DNA of 64,000 nt, taken from NCBI GenBank assembly GCA_902787825.1, contig CADAHS010000008.1, positions 1 to 64,000 on the forward strand. Reading direction: 5' to 3'. Both the position numbers and the translations under genes were made by a program. Positions 25,872 through 33,604 of the stretch are shown here, piece after piece. The notes under the pieces were generated by a model. It saw only the letters and a list, made by a program, of their open reading frames with translations. It made no database searches and was not told where the DNA came from. How positions within the stretch are numbered: position 1 is the stretch's first letter; every line of letters starts with the position of its first letter. Source of the stretch: an uncultured Ruminococcus sp. Its GTDB lineage: Bacteria; Bacillota; Clostridia; Oscillospirales; Ruminococcaceae.

Positions 25872-26591
25872 CTAATTGGCAACGTACATCTGTCTGTACG
25901 GATTGCGGCTGTCAGGCATTACAACGGTGTACGGCGAGTCAAGCAGCTCTTTTATATCCATATCAAAATAGCTGCAAAAATGCCGCAGAAAGTGGTCTAT
26001 CTCCTCAAGCTCAGCCTTGTCTGCAAGGTGTGTGTGCACCTGATCGGGGAACTTTATCCCCTTGCAGTCCGAACGAAGAAACATCTTTCCGCCGTGCATT
26101 CCGGTTGATGGAAAGTTTCCGACAATGGGCTTGTCATTGTCCGTCAGCCCAAGAACTATTATCGTTCCTCCCGCCTGATATTCGCCCAAAAAGCTGCCGG
26201 CCTTGCCGCCGATAACGAGTGCCGGCTGCTTTTGCTTGTATGCCTTCATATGTATCCCTGCACGGTAGCCTGCGTTCCCACGAACATAGATGTGTCCGCC
26301 ACGCATAGCGTAGCCTGCTGCATCACCGACATTTCCGTGTATAACGATAGTACCGTCGTTCATCGTATCGCCGACTGCGTCCTGAGCATTGCCCATCACC
26401 TCGATCTTTGCACCGTTGAGGTATGCACCAAGTGCGTTTCCGGGGATACCGCTGACCGTCACAGTCTTATCAGAAATGCCTGCGGCTAAAAATCTTTGAC
26501 CAAGGCAGTGCGTTATCGTGCAGCTGCCGCGGCTCTGGCGCAGCGCTTCGTTGAGGTCGCAAAAGTCAAGACCTGTTGCATTGATATTCAT
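25872..26591 (-). CDS. Glutamate synthase GXGXG (domain 3) subunit
   Basis: A 239-residue protein formed by the right-handed beta-helix of glutamate synthase, seen as repeated G-x-x-x-G turns (GNAQDAVGDTMNDGTIVIHGNVGDAAGYAM, about residues 65-95, and later GGKAGSFLGEYQAGG). In bacterial GltB this is the C-terminal structural domain. Here it is a free-standing subunit, as in archaeal-type split enzymes. It overlaps the stop of the FAD reductase gene by one base. It is required structurally to hold the GATase and synthase parts together. Confidence 0.9.
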   Translation of the reverse strand: MNINATGLDFCDLNEALRQSRGSCTITHCLGQRFLAAGISDKTVTVSGIPGNALGAYLNGAKIEVMGNAQDAVGDTMNDGTIVIHGNVGDAAGYAMRGGHIYVRGNAGYRAGIHMKAYKQKQPALVIGGKAGSFLGEYQAGGTIIVLGLTDNDKPIVGNFPSTGMHGGKMFLRSDCKGIKFPDQVHTHLADKAELEEIDHFLRHFCSYFDMDIKELLDSPYTVVMPDSRNPYRQMYVAN

Positions 26592-27832
26592 TATACCACA
26601 CCTCCAAGTTTTTTTCTACGGGTTTGAGGCAAAAAAATCGCAAGAGTTGCATTTTTTTTCAGCTCCTCCATGTCCACCCCGCTGAGATCGGTCTTTTCAC
26701 GCACCAGCGAAGTGTAGATCCCTGCTCCCGTCACATCACCGATGATGATATAGCCTGTGAGCCTGCCGTCCTTTATGTAAAGCCGCTTGATGCCGCCGCA
26801 GCTTTTTTGCTCATAGATCTCGCCCTCGCCCTTTTCAAAATAGCTGCCCGCACTTGCGCAGTGCAGACCGAAAAAGCCGATAGAGTTCATCGGTATCGCA
26901 TCTGTGATGCTGCTTTCGCCGCCTGCCATATTCACTCCTGCGCAAAATCCCTGCATATATGCGTTGGGGAGTATCGCAAGGACCCTGCTGGTCCCCACAG
27001 AGCTGTCGTGACCCTGCGTGCAGTCGCCTGCGGCATAAATGTTTTCAAGACTTGTCCTCATCGCCGTATCAATAATGATGCCTCTGTCCACCTGTGCGCC
27101 TGCATTGGCAGCGAGCTGAGTGTTCGCACGCACGCCGACTGCCAGTACAAGAATATCAAAATCCACGGTTTTACCGCTTTTCATAACGGCTTTTGTGTCC
27201 TCAAATCTCTCAGCGGTGTCACAAAGCATAAAGCGTATGCCTTTTTTCTCAAGATGCTTTTGCATGACCTGTGCGCAGTCCTTGTCAAGTATGCTCGAAA
27301 GCACCCTGTCCGCAAGATCGCATACCGTCACACTTGAAACTCTGTCAAAAATACCCTCTGCGCATTTCAGCCCTATAAGCCCTGCGCCGACGATAAGCAC
27401 TCTGCTGTCCTTTTTCAGCGATTTTTCAAGTGCAAGTGTGTCGTCTATCGTCATGAATGTAAACTTGTTTTTCACCTTGTCAAGACCGCTGATCTTTGGA
27501 ACGAATGGTGCCGAGCCGGCTGCAATGCACACTTTGTCAAATGCAGCGCTCCTGCCGCCCGAAAGTCCGACCGTGCCCTTTTTTGTATCTATCATTTCAG
27601 CGGTGTCGTATATAAGTTGCACACCGTTTTTCTTGTAAAAATCCTCACTGCGGTAGTTCATCTTTTCAAGGCTTGTCCTGCCCTCAAGATAGTAGGAGAT
27701 AAGCGGCCTTGAATAGACCTTGTGTTTTTCTGCGGAGATAACGCTGATAGGGGAGTCCTTGTCAACACTGCGTATGCCCTCTATGCAGCCTGCCGCAGCG
27801 ATCCCGTTTCCGATAATAACAAACCTGCTCAT
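26591..27832 (-). CDS. NAD(P)/FAD-dependent oxidoreductase of the glutamate synthase operon
   Basis: A 413-residue flavoprotein of the pyridine-nucleotide disulphide oxidoreductase fold. The FAD-binding motif is IGNGIAAAGCIEGI (from residue 6), the NAD(P)-binding motif is LIVGAGLIGLKCAEGI (near 147), and the second FAD motif is ENIYAAGDCTQG (near 275). There is no redox-active CxxC. It probably passes electrons from NAD(P)H to the ferredoxin-like subunit next to it, and thus takes the place of GltD. It is three bases from the ferredoxin gene and overlaps the GXGXG gene. Confidence 0.9.
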   Translation of the reverse strand: MSRFVIIGNGIAAAGCIEGIRSVDKDSPISVISAEKHKVYSRPLISYYLEGRTSLEKMNYRSEDFYKKNGVQLIYDTAEMIDTKKGTVGLSGGRSAAFDKVCIAAGSAPFVPKISGLDKVKNKFTFMTIDDTLALEKSLKKDSRVLIVGAGLIGLKCAEGIFDRVSSVTVCDLADRVLSSILDKDCAQVMQKHLEKKGIRFMLCDTAERFEDTKAVMKSGKTVDFDILVLAVGVRANTQLAANAGAQVDRGIIIDTAMRTSLENIYAAGDCTQGHDSSVGTSRVLAILPNAYMQGFCAGVNMAGGESSITDAIPMNSIGFFGLHCASAGSYFEKGEGEIYEQKSCGGIKRLYIKDGRLTGYIIIGDVTGAGIYTSLVREKTDLSGVDMEELKKNATLAIFLPQTRRKKLGGVV

Positions 27833-27834
27833 TT

Positions 27835-28269
27835 TTACTCCTGCCTTTCCTCGTAAACTATTGCATTGTTCGGGCAGCCCTTAACGCACGCAGGCTCGCC
27901 GCAGCTGTTTTCAAGGCATAGCTCGCACTTGCTTGCCGCACCGGTTTCGCCCGGCCTTACTGCTCCGTAAGGGCACACCAGCACACAGGTCAGACAGCCT
28001 ACGCACTTTGTCTTGTCGATCTTAACAACACCGTCCTGCTTGCTTATAGCGCCTGCTATACAGCTTTTCACGCAAAGCGGATCCTTGCAGTGCCTGCACG
28101 AAACAGCGTAGGTGATGTCGCCGCTTTGCTCGATATGTACCCGTGGATAGATCGGTTTATCTTTGAGCGCCTTGACCATATCTGTCTCGCCGGAATTTGC
28201 AAATGCACAGTTGTATTCGCAAAGGTGACAGCCAAGACACCATTGTTCGTTCACATATACTCTTTTCAT
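27835..28269 (-). CDS. Polyferredoxin-like 4Fe-4S subunit
   Basis: A 144-residue iron-sulphur protein with four cysteine groups (CLGCHLCEYNC, CRHCKDPLCVKSC, CVGCLTCVLVC and CELCLENSCGEPACVKGC), enough for four [4Fe-4S] clusters, in the arrangement of DmsB/HycB-type electron-transfer subunits. It sits between the FMN synthase subunit and the FAD reductase, which suggests that it shuttles electrons between them. Confidence 0.92.
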   Translation of the reverse strand: MKRVYVNEQWCLGCHLCEYNCAFANSGETDMVKALKDKPIYPRVHIEQSGDITYAVSCRHCKDPLCVKSCIAGAISKQDGVVKIDKTKCVGCLTCVLVCPYGAVRPGETGAASKCELCLENSCGEPACVKGCPNNAIVYEERQE

Positions 28270-28283
28270 TTTTGCTGCCCCTC

Positions 28284-29789
28284 CTATTCGCCTGCGTGGG
28301 AGATACCAAGTATCTCAAGCTCTTTTGCGCTCAGTCCGACACCACGAAGCATAAGTCTGTTGCCTCGCAGACTTTCGATAGAGTTGATACCCATACCGCC
28401 CATAAGCTCCTTGATCTCGTGTCGCCATGCATTCATCAGATTTACCAGCCTTTGGCTGCCAATGTCAGGGTTGAGCCTTTTAACAAGGTCCGGACGCTGT
28501 GTAGCAATACCCCAGTTGCACCTGCCGCTGTGACAGGTACGGCAAAGATGACAGCCCAGTGCAAGCAGCGCCGCAGTCGCAGCATAGACTGCATCTGCGC
28601 CAAGCGCGACCGCCTTTACAACGTCAGCCGCCGATCGAACACTTCCGCCGACAACAAGTGATACGTTGTTTCTGATACCCTCATCACGCAAACGCTGATC
28701 GACCGCAGCAAGCGCAAGCTCTATCGGTATTCCCACATTGTCCCTGATCCTTGTCGGGGCAGCACCGGTACCGCCTCTGAAACCGTCAATAGCGATTATG
28801 TCAGCACCGCTGCGAGCAATACCGCTTGCGATGGCAGCAATGTTGTGAACAGCAGCGACCTTGACGATGATAGGCTTTTTGTAGTCTGTTGCCTCTTTGA
28901 GAGAGTAAACGAGCTGACGAAGATCCTCGATAGAGTAAATATCGTGATGCGGAGCAGGGGAGATAGCGTCAGAGCCTTCCGGTATCATTCTCGTGCGGGA
29001 GATGTCACCGACGATCTTGGTTCCCGGCAGATGACCGCCGATACCGGGCTTAGCACCCTGTCCCATCTTTATCTCGACCGCAGCCGCAGCCTCAAGATAT
29101 TTCTTGTGAACGCCGAAACGCCCCGAAGCGACCTGAACTACGGTGTTTTCCCCATAGCAGTAAAAGTCCTCGTGCAGACCGCCCTCGCCTGTGTTGTAGC
29201 ATATGCCAAGCTCGGCAGCAGCCCTTGCAAGCGATGCGTGAGCGTTGTAGCTTATCGAGCCGTAGCTCATTGCGGAAAACATCACAGGCATTGAAAGCTC
29301 CAGCTGCGGCGGAAGCTGAGTGATAAGCTCACCGCTCGCACGGCGCAGTATCCTGTCAGGCTTTTTGCCCAGGAAAACTCTTGTTTCCATAGGTTCACGA
29401 AGCGGGTCGATAGGCGGATTTGTCACCTGCGATGCGTTGATAAGGATCCTGTCCCAGTAAACGGGCAGCGGCTTTGGATTTCCCATTGACGAAAGCAGTA
29501 CGCCGCCGCTGTTTGCCTGCTTGTAGATCTCTTTGATAGTCTGGTCTGACCAGTTTGCGTTCTCGCGCAAACGACAGTCGCTTTTTACAATTTTAAGTGC
29601 GTGAGTAGGGCAAAGCGAAACGCAGCGCTGGCAGTTCACACACTTTGCCTCGTCAGAAAGCATAACGCCGAGGTCGGTATCAAAGCGGTGCACCTCGTTT
29701 GCGCACTGCCTTTCACAAACACGGCAGGCGATACAGCGGCTTTGATTTCTCACCACTTCAAATTCAGGATATATGTATTGATCTATCAT
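28284..29789 (-). CDS. gltB: Glutamate synthase FMN-binding catalytic subunit
   Basis: A 501-residue subunit. An N-terminal ferredoxin domain with two cluster motifs (CIACRVCERQC and CVNCQRCVSLC) precedes the FMN-binding TIM-barrel of glutamate synthase (PVMFSAMSYGSIS, NTGEGGLHED, KMGQGAKPGIGG, GFRGGTGAAP). The Cys cluster CHLCRTCHSGRC, which holds the [3Fe-4S] centre, follows. It converts 2-oxoglutarate and ammonia to glutamate with electrons from ferredoxin. Stand-alone synthase subunits of this kind are typical of archaea and some clostridia. Its start overlaps the GATase gene stop by one base. Confidence 0.93.
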   Translation of the reverse strand: MIDQYIYPEFEVVRNQSRCIACRVCERQCANEVHRFDTDLGVMLSDEAKCVNCQRCVSLCPTHALKIVKSDCRLRENANWSDQTIKEIYKQANSGGVLLSSMGNPKPLPVYWDRILINASQVTNPPIDPLREPMETRVFLGKKPDRILRRASGELITQLPPQLELSMPVMFSAMSYGSISYNAHASLARAAAELGICYNTGEGGLHEDFYCYGENTVVQVASGRFGVHKKYLEAAAAVEIKMGQGAKPGIGGHLPGTKIVGDISRTRMIPEGSDAISPAPHHDIYSIEDLRQLVYSLKEATDYKKPIIVKVAAVHNIAAIASGIARSGADIIAIDGFRGGTGAAPTRIRDNVGIPIELALAAVDQRLRDEGIRNNVSLVVGGSVRSAADVVKAVALGADAVYAATAALLALGCHLCRTCHSGRCNWGIATQRPDLVKRLNPDIGSQRLVNLMNAWRHEIKELMGGMGINSIESLRGNRLMLRGVGLSAKELEILGISHAGE

Positions 29790-30886
29790 CAGAATTTACC
29801 CTCCTTGACACGAACTATTACAGGTTCTCCGCCGCTTGGTGCATAGAAGTTTTCAGCGTCAGGCTCCATTACCCTTACAGCAGCTTCCTCGCTTGCGATG
29901 AACACTCTGTCGTCCTTTTCGGCAGTTATCATCGAACGCAGCTTCAGCCTGTCGTTGAGAGCCATAAGTCCGCCGTCCCAGCCGAAAACTATCGAGAACG
30001 GTCCCGTTATCAGCAAATTTGAAAATACCGTCCGCAGATAGGTAAGCTTTTCTTTTTCTTTTTCAGGCTTTGAGTTTATCGTGCTCCAGAATGGTGCAGC
30101 AATGACCGAAGCGACCTCCTCCAGCGTAAGCTTTTGCCGCCTGAGCAGATAATCTATAATGTAGGTTATTACCTCCGTGTCTGTCTGCAATGTGCATTTG
30201 TAACCGAACATCTCGATAAATCTGCGGTTTGCATCATAAGATGAGATCTCGCCGTTGTGTACTACCGAGTAGTCAAGCAGCGAGAACGGGTGAGCGCCGC
30301 CCCACCAGCCGGGAGTGTTAGTCGGATAGCGTCCGTGAGCAGTCCACGAGTATCCCTCGTACTCTTCAAGTCTGTAAAATCTTCCTACGTCCTCGGGGAA
30401 GCCCACTGCCTTGAAGCAGCCCATGTTCTTTCCGCTTGAAAAAACATATGCGCCTTTCAGCTCTGTGTTTATCTTAACGACCGTCCTTGCAACGAATTCG
30501 TTTTCGTCTATCTGTTCAGCTGCAAGCATTGATTTGAGAGGAGCAGCGAAGTACCTCCAGATGATAGGCTCATCTGTTATCTCGGGGATCTTTCGTGTGG
30601 GGATCACCTCGCCCTTGACTATCTCAAACCTTTCTTTAAGCAGTGCCTCGCACTCTTTTCTTGTGCTGCGGTGGTCAAAGAAAATATGGAATGCAAAGAA
30701 CTCCTTGTGCTCCGGGTAAATACCGTATGCAGCAAAACCGCCGCCAAGACCGTTGGAACGGTCGTGCATCGGCTTCATTGCTTCTGCGATAAGATCGCCC
30801 GTGATACCCTTGCCCTCTCTTGAGATGACTGCGGCTATTGCGCAGCCTGAAGGTATACGGATCTCTCCCTCTCTTTTCATCATCAT
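29789..30886 (-). CDS. Glutamate synthase class II glutamine amidotransferase subunit
   Basis: A 365-residue class II GATase. The catalytic Cys is at about residue 15 (IPSGCAIAAV), so a short leader peptide would have to be removed to make it N-terminal. Other motifs are GRYPTNTPGWWGGAHPF and DYSVVHNGEISSYDANRRF. It hydrolyses glutamine and supplies ammonia to the FMN subunit. It is the first gene of the leftward operon, behind an attenuated leader. Several ATG codons lie close together near 30886, and the first follows AGGATGAG. Confidence 0.92.
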   Translation of the reverse strand: MMMKREGEIRIPSGCAIAAVISREGKGITGDLIAEAMKPMHDRSNGLGGGFAAYGIYPEHKEFFAFHIFFDHRSTRKECEALLKERFEIVKGEVIPTRKIPEITDEPIIWRYFAAPLKSMLAAEQIDENEFVARTVVKINTELKGAYVFSSGKNMGCFKAVGFPEDVGRFYRLEEYEGYSWTAHGRYPTNTPGWWGGAHPFSLLDYSVVHNGEISSYDANRRFIEMFGYKCTLQTDTEVITYIIDYLLRRQKLTLEEVASVIAAPFWSTINSKPEKEKEKLTYLRTVFSNLLITGPFSIVFGWDGGLMALNDRLKLRSMITAEKDDRVFIASEEAAVRVMEPDAENFYAPSGGEPVIVRVKEGKF

Positions 30887-30938
30887 CTCATCCTTTCGAT
30901 ATAGAATATTTAATGTGCAGATTATTTTGATAATATTT

Positions 30939-31018
30939 CTTATCTCTTAAATCTAAAATCTTACCTCTTACATCTTACATCTAAAATCTTACCTCTTATC
31001 TCTTACATCTTACATCTA
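30939..31018. repeat. Tandem degenerate heptamer repeat
   Basis: About ten units of seven bases in register, such as ATCTTAC, CTCTTAC, ATCTAAA and CTCTTAT. The array lies in the transcribed leader of the leftward operon between the terminator and the first gene. Related units occur at 25.8 kb and 63.9 kb. Confidence 0.75.
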
Positions 31019-31065
31019 AAAAAGGCGCCACTCAGCCCGTAAGCTGAATGAACGCCTTTGCTCAT
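31018..31065 (-). promoter_or_regulatory. Leftward leader: ANTAR-type hairpin overlapping a terminator
   Basis: Reading leftward from the start of transcription, ATGAGC (31065-31060), loop AAAGGC (31059-31054) and GTTCAT (31053-31048) form a six-pair hairpin with a six-base loop carrying A at position 1 and G at position 4. Loop and right arm are also the 5' arm of a terminator: AAAGGCG (31059-31053) pairs with CGCCTTT (31027-31021), with an inner TTCAGC/GCTGAG stem, and then a T-run. The two folds exclude each other, as expected for antitermination by an ANTAR protein. Confidence 0.75.
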
Positions 31066-31073
31066 TTGCAAGT

Positions 31074-31102
31074 ATTATACTCCCAAAATTCATTTTTGTC
31101 AA
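31074..31102 (-). promoter_or_regulatory. Promoter of the leftward glutamate synthase operon
   Basis: Reading leftward, TTGACA (31102-31097), 17 bases, TATAAT (31079-31074). Perfect consensus. Confidence 0.9.
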
Positions 31103-31174
31103 GTTTTGATATATAAATTATTTGTAAACTGCAAGTTTTACAAATGTAAATTGCAAATTTTTGCGAAAAAGGGG

Positions 31175-31203
31175 TTGACAAATCAAAAATGATGGTGTAT
31201 AAT
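31175..31203 (+). promoter_or_regulatory. Promoter of the rightward glnN operon
   Basis: TTGACA (31175-31180), 17 bases, TATAAT (31198-31203). Perfect consensus. Transcription should start near 31210, at the very beginning of the first leader hairpin. Confidence 0.9.
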
Positions 31204-31211
31204 GCAAAACA

Positions 31212-31270
31212 TAGAGGCAAAGGTGTCTTGAAGTAATCTGGCTATCTTCAAGTATCTGTCTCTATTTTTT
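31212..31270 (+). promoter_or_regulatory. Rightward leader element 1: ANTAR-type hairpin and terminator
   Basis: GAGGC (31214-31218), loop AAAGGT, GTCTT (31225-31229) form a five-pair hairpin with G-U pairs. The competing terminator pairs TAGAGGC (31212-31218) with GTCTCTA (31258-31264) and CTTGAAG (31227-31233) with CTTCAAG (31246-31252), and is followed by six T residues at 31265-31270. The hexaloop has A at 1 and G at 4. Confidence 0.75.
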
Positions 31271-31298
31271 ATGCCTTTGGCATTTGCTTTCTAATATT

Positions 31299-31350
31299 AA
31301 GGCAACGGCGTCTTGACAGCGAGGGTGATCCTCGCATCAGGGCGCTTTTG
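31299..31350 (+). promoter_or_regulatory. Rightward leader element 2: ANTAR-type hairpin and terminator
   Basis: AAGGC (31299-31303), loop AACGGC, GTCTT (31310-31314) form the hexaloop hairpin. The competing terminator pairs GCGTCTTGA (31308-31316) with TCAGGGCGC (31337-31345) around an inner GCGAGG/CCTCGC hairpin and runs into TTTTG. It repeats the logic of element 1 about 85 bases downstream. Confidence 0.7.
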
Positions 31351-31379
31351 CTTTGTACATTTTAAAGGAGGAAATAAAA

Positions 31380-33476
31380 ATGAGCACGGTAACAGAGATT
31401 TTCGCAAGCAAGGTATTTGATGACAGAGTTATGAAGTCAAGGCTTTCATCAAAGGTCTACCAGTCACTAAAGAACACTATCGACATCGGCACAAAGCTTG
31501 ATATCACAGTAGCAAATGCAGTTGCAGAAGCTATGAAAGAATGGGCTGTCGAGAACGGCGCAACTCACTACACCCACTGGTTCCAGCCGCTCACAGGCAT
31601 CACCGCCGAAAAGCATGACAGCTTTATATCGCCTTCACCCGACGGCAGAGTTATTATGGATTTCTCCGGCAAAGAACTTATCAAGGGCGAGCCCGATGCG
31701 TCAAGCTTCCCATCAGGCGGTCTGAGAGCGACTTTTGAGGCAAGGGGCTATACCGCATGGGATCCGACTTCATATGCTTTCATCAAGGGCAAAACACTTT
31801 GCATACCCACAGCCTTCTGCTCCTACGGCGGCGAGGCGCTTGATAAGAAAACTCCGCTGCTGCGCTCTATGCAGGCGCTCAATAAGCAGGCGATGCGTAT
31901 CCTCAGGCTGTTTGGCAACGATACGGTAAAGCACGTTACAACATCTGTCGGTCCCGAGCAGGAATACTTCCTTATCCCAAAGGAACTTTACGACAAGCGT
32001 AAGGATCTTATCTATACAGGCAGAACTCTGTTTGGTGCAAAGCCTCCGAAAGGACAGGAGCTTGACGACCACTATTTCGGAGTCATCAAGCCTCGTGTCG
32101 AGGCATATATGTCTGATCTGAACGACGAGCTGTGGAAGCTTGGTATCCTCGCCAAGACCCAGCATAACGAGGTCGCACCCGCACAGCACGAGCTTGCACC
32201 TATCTATGCGACCACAAATATTGCGACCGACCACAACCAGCTGACAATGGAGATAATGAAAAAGGTCGCCCAGAAGCACGGACTTGTCTGCCTGCTGCAT
32301 GAAAAGCCGTTTGCAAACGTCAACGGCTCGGGTAAGCACAACAACTGGTCTATCGCTACCGATACGGGCGTAAACCTTCTCACCCCGGGCGAAACTCCGT
32401 GTGAGAATGCCCAGTTCCTGCTGTTCCTATGTGCAGTCATCAAAGCCGTCGATGACTACCAGGATCTGCTGCGTATCTCAGTAGCTACTGCGGGCAACGA
32501 CCACCGCCTCGGCGCAAACGAAGCACCGCCGGCAGTTATCTCTATCTTCCTCGGCGAAGAGCTTGAGGGTATCCTCAAAGCCATCGAGACCGATACACCG
32601 TATGAGGGCGTTGAAAAGAAGGTCATGAAGCTCGGTGTAAGCGTTCTTCCAAGGTTCACAAGAGATACCACCGACAGAAACAGGACCTCGCCTTTTGCAT
32701 TCACAGGAAATAAGTTCGAGTTCAGAATGGTTGGCTCGGCAGACAGCATCGCCTGCGCTAATATCATGCTCAATACCGCAGTTGCCGAGAGCCTCAGGGT
32801 CTACGCAGACAGACTTGAACAGGCAGATAACTTTGAGGAAAAGCTCCACGAGATGATAAAGAAAACCATCACCGATCACAAGCGTATCATCTTCAACGGC
32901 AACGGATACGATGATGCTTGGATCAAAGAGGCTACCGAAGTCAGGGGACTGCTCAATTACCGCACCACGCCTGATGCGATCCCGCACCTTATGGACGAAA
33001 AGAACGTAAGAATGCTCACATCTCATGGAGTTTTCTCCGAGGCTGAGCTGCGAAGCAGAACAGAGATAACCCTTGAAAACTACTGCAAGGCAGTCGTGAT
33101 CGAGGCAAACACAATGCAGATGATCGCCCGCAGAGATATCCTTCCGGCGATCGAGGAGTACGCCGCATTCGTGGCAAAAACAGCAAACGCAAAGAAATCC
33201 CTTGCCACCGATCTTGCCTGCACCTACGAGGCAGAAACGGTCAAAAAGCTGTCGCAGCTTGCAGCAGATGCTTATCAAAGCCTTGATGAGCTTTCAAAGG
33301 CGCTTGAAAAGGTCAGCGAGGCAAAGGATATTATCCAGCAGGGCTATCTTATCAGAGATGAGCTTCTCGGCGTGATGGATAAGCTGCGTGCTTCCTGCGA
33401 TGAGGCTGAAACTATCACCGCAGCAAAATTCTGGCCGTTCCCGACCTACGACGAGCTGCTGTTCGGCGTAAGATAA
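31380..33476 (+). CDS. glnN: Glutamine synthetase, type III
   Basis: A 698-residue GSIII, the large hexameric or dodecameric form found in Bacteroides, Ruminococcus and cyanobacteria. Visible motifs are [12 protein letters not shown] (N-terminal), [40 protein letters not shown] and [15 protein letters not shown]. It makes glutamine from glutamate and ammonia. ATG at 31380 follows AAAGGAGG by nine bases, and the nine codons upstream are discarded. It is the first gene of the rightward operon, preceded by two terminator elements that should keep it off unless the ANTAR regulator is active. Confidence 0.96.
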   Translation: MSTVTEIFASKVFDDRVMKSRLSSKVYQSLKNTIDIGTKLDITVANAVAEAMKEWAVENGATHYTHWFQPLTGITAEKHDSFISPSPDGRVIMDFSGKELIKGEPDASSFPSGGLRATFEARGYTAWDPTSYAFIKGKTLCIPTAFCSYGGEALDKKTPLLRSMQALNKQAMRILRLFGNDTVKHVTTSVGPEQEYFLIPKELYDKRKDLIYTGRTLFGAKPPKGQELDDHYFGVIKPRVEAYMSDLNDELWKLGILAKTQHNEVAPAQHELAPIYATTNIATDHNQLTMEIMKKVAQKHGLVCLLHEKPFANVNGSGKHNNWSIATDTGVNLLTPGETPCENAQFLLFLCAVIKAVDDYQDLLRISVATAGNDHRLGANEAPPAVISIFLGEELEGILKAIETDTPYEGVEKKVMKLGVSVLPRFTRDTTDRNRTSPFAFTGNKFEFRMVGSADSIACANIMLNTAVAESLRVYADRLEQADNFEEKLHEMIKKTITDHKRIIFNGNGYDDAWIKEATEVRGLLNYRTTPDAIPHLMDEKNVRMLTSHGVFSEAELRSRTEITLENYCKAVVIEANTMQMIARRDILPAIEEYAAFVAKTANAKKSLATDLACTYEAETVKKLSQLAADAYQSLDELSKALEKVSEAKDIIQQGYLIRDELLGVMDKLRASCDEAETITAAKFWPFPTYDELLFGVR

Positions 33477-33604
33477 ATCAGTTCAAAGGCTCTGCTCTCC
33501 CGCTTTATTAACAAACAGCGTAAACCATAAACATCTTCCATCTTAGCGGGAGCTGCAGGGCACTTTAAAAAGTAAGGAAAGTAATTAAATAAGGAAGTGA
33601 TCCT
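33477..33604 (+). other. Intercistronic gap between glnN and amt
   Basis: CTCCCGCT (33497-33504) and AGCGGGAG (33545-33552) can pair around a 40-base loop. No promoter or T-run was found, so the downstream genes may be read from the glnN promoter. Confidence 0.4.

Larger units (their letters stand above)
30887..31379. other. Divergent regulatory region of two nitrogen operons
   Basis: The whole gap is regulatory. From left to right it holds a heptamer repeat block, a leftward terminator/antiterminator leader, a leftward promoter, about 70 AT-rich bases, a rightward promoter, and two successive rightward terminator/antiterminator leaders. Each part is listed separately. Confidence 0.85.

Noticed and set aside
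30939..31018. Heptamer array as an origin or iteron region
   Set aside because: No replication initiator gene or DnaA-box cluster is near and the array lies in a transcribed leader.
32478..33278. 266-codon leftward frame opposite glnN
   Set aside because: Antisense shadow; composition is unlike a real protein and there is no promoter or ribosome binding site.
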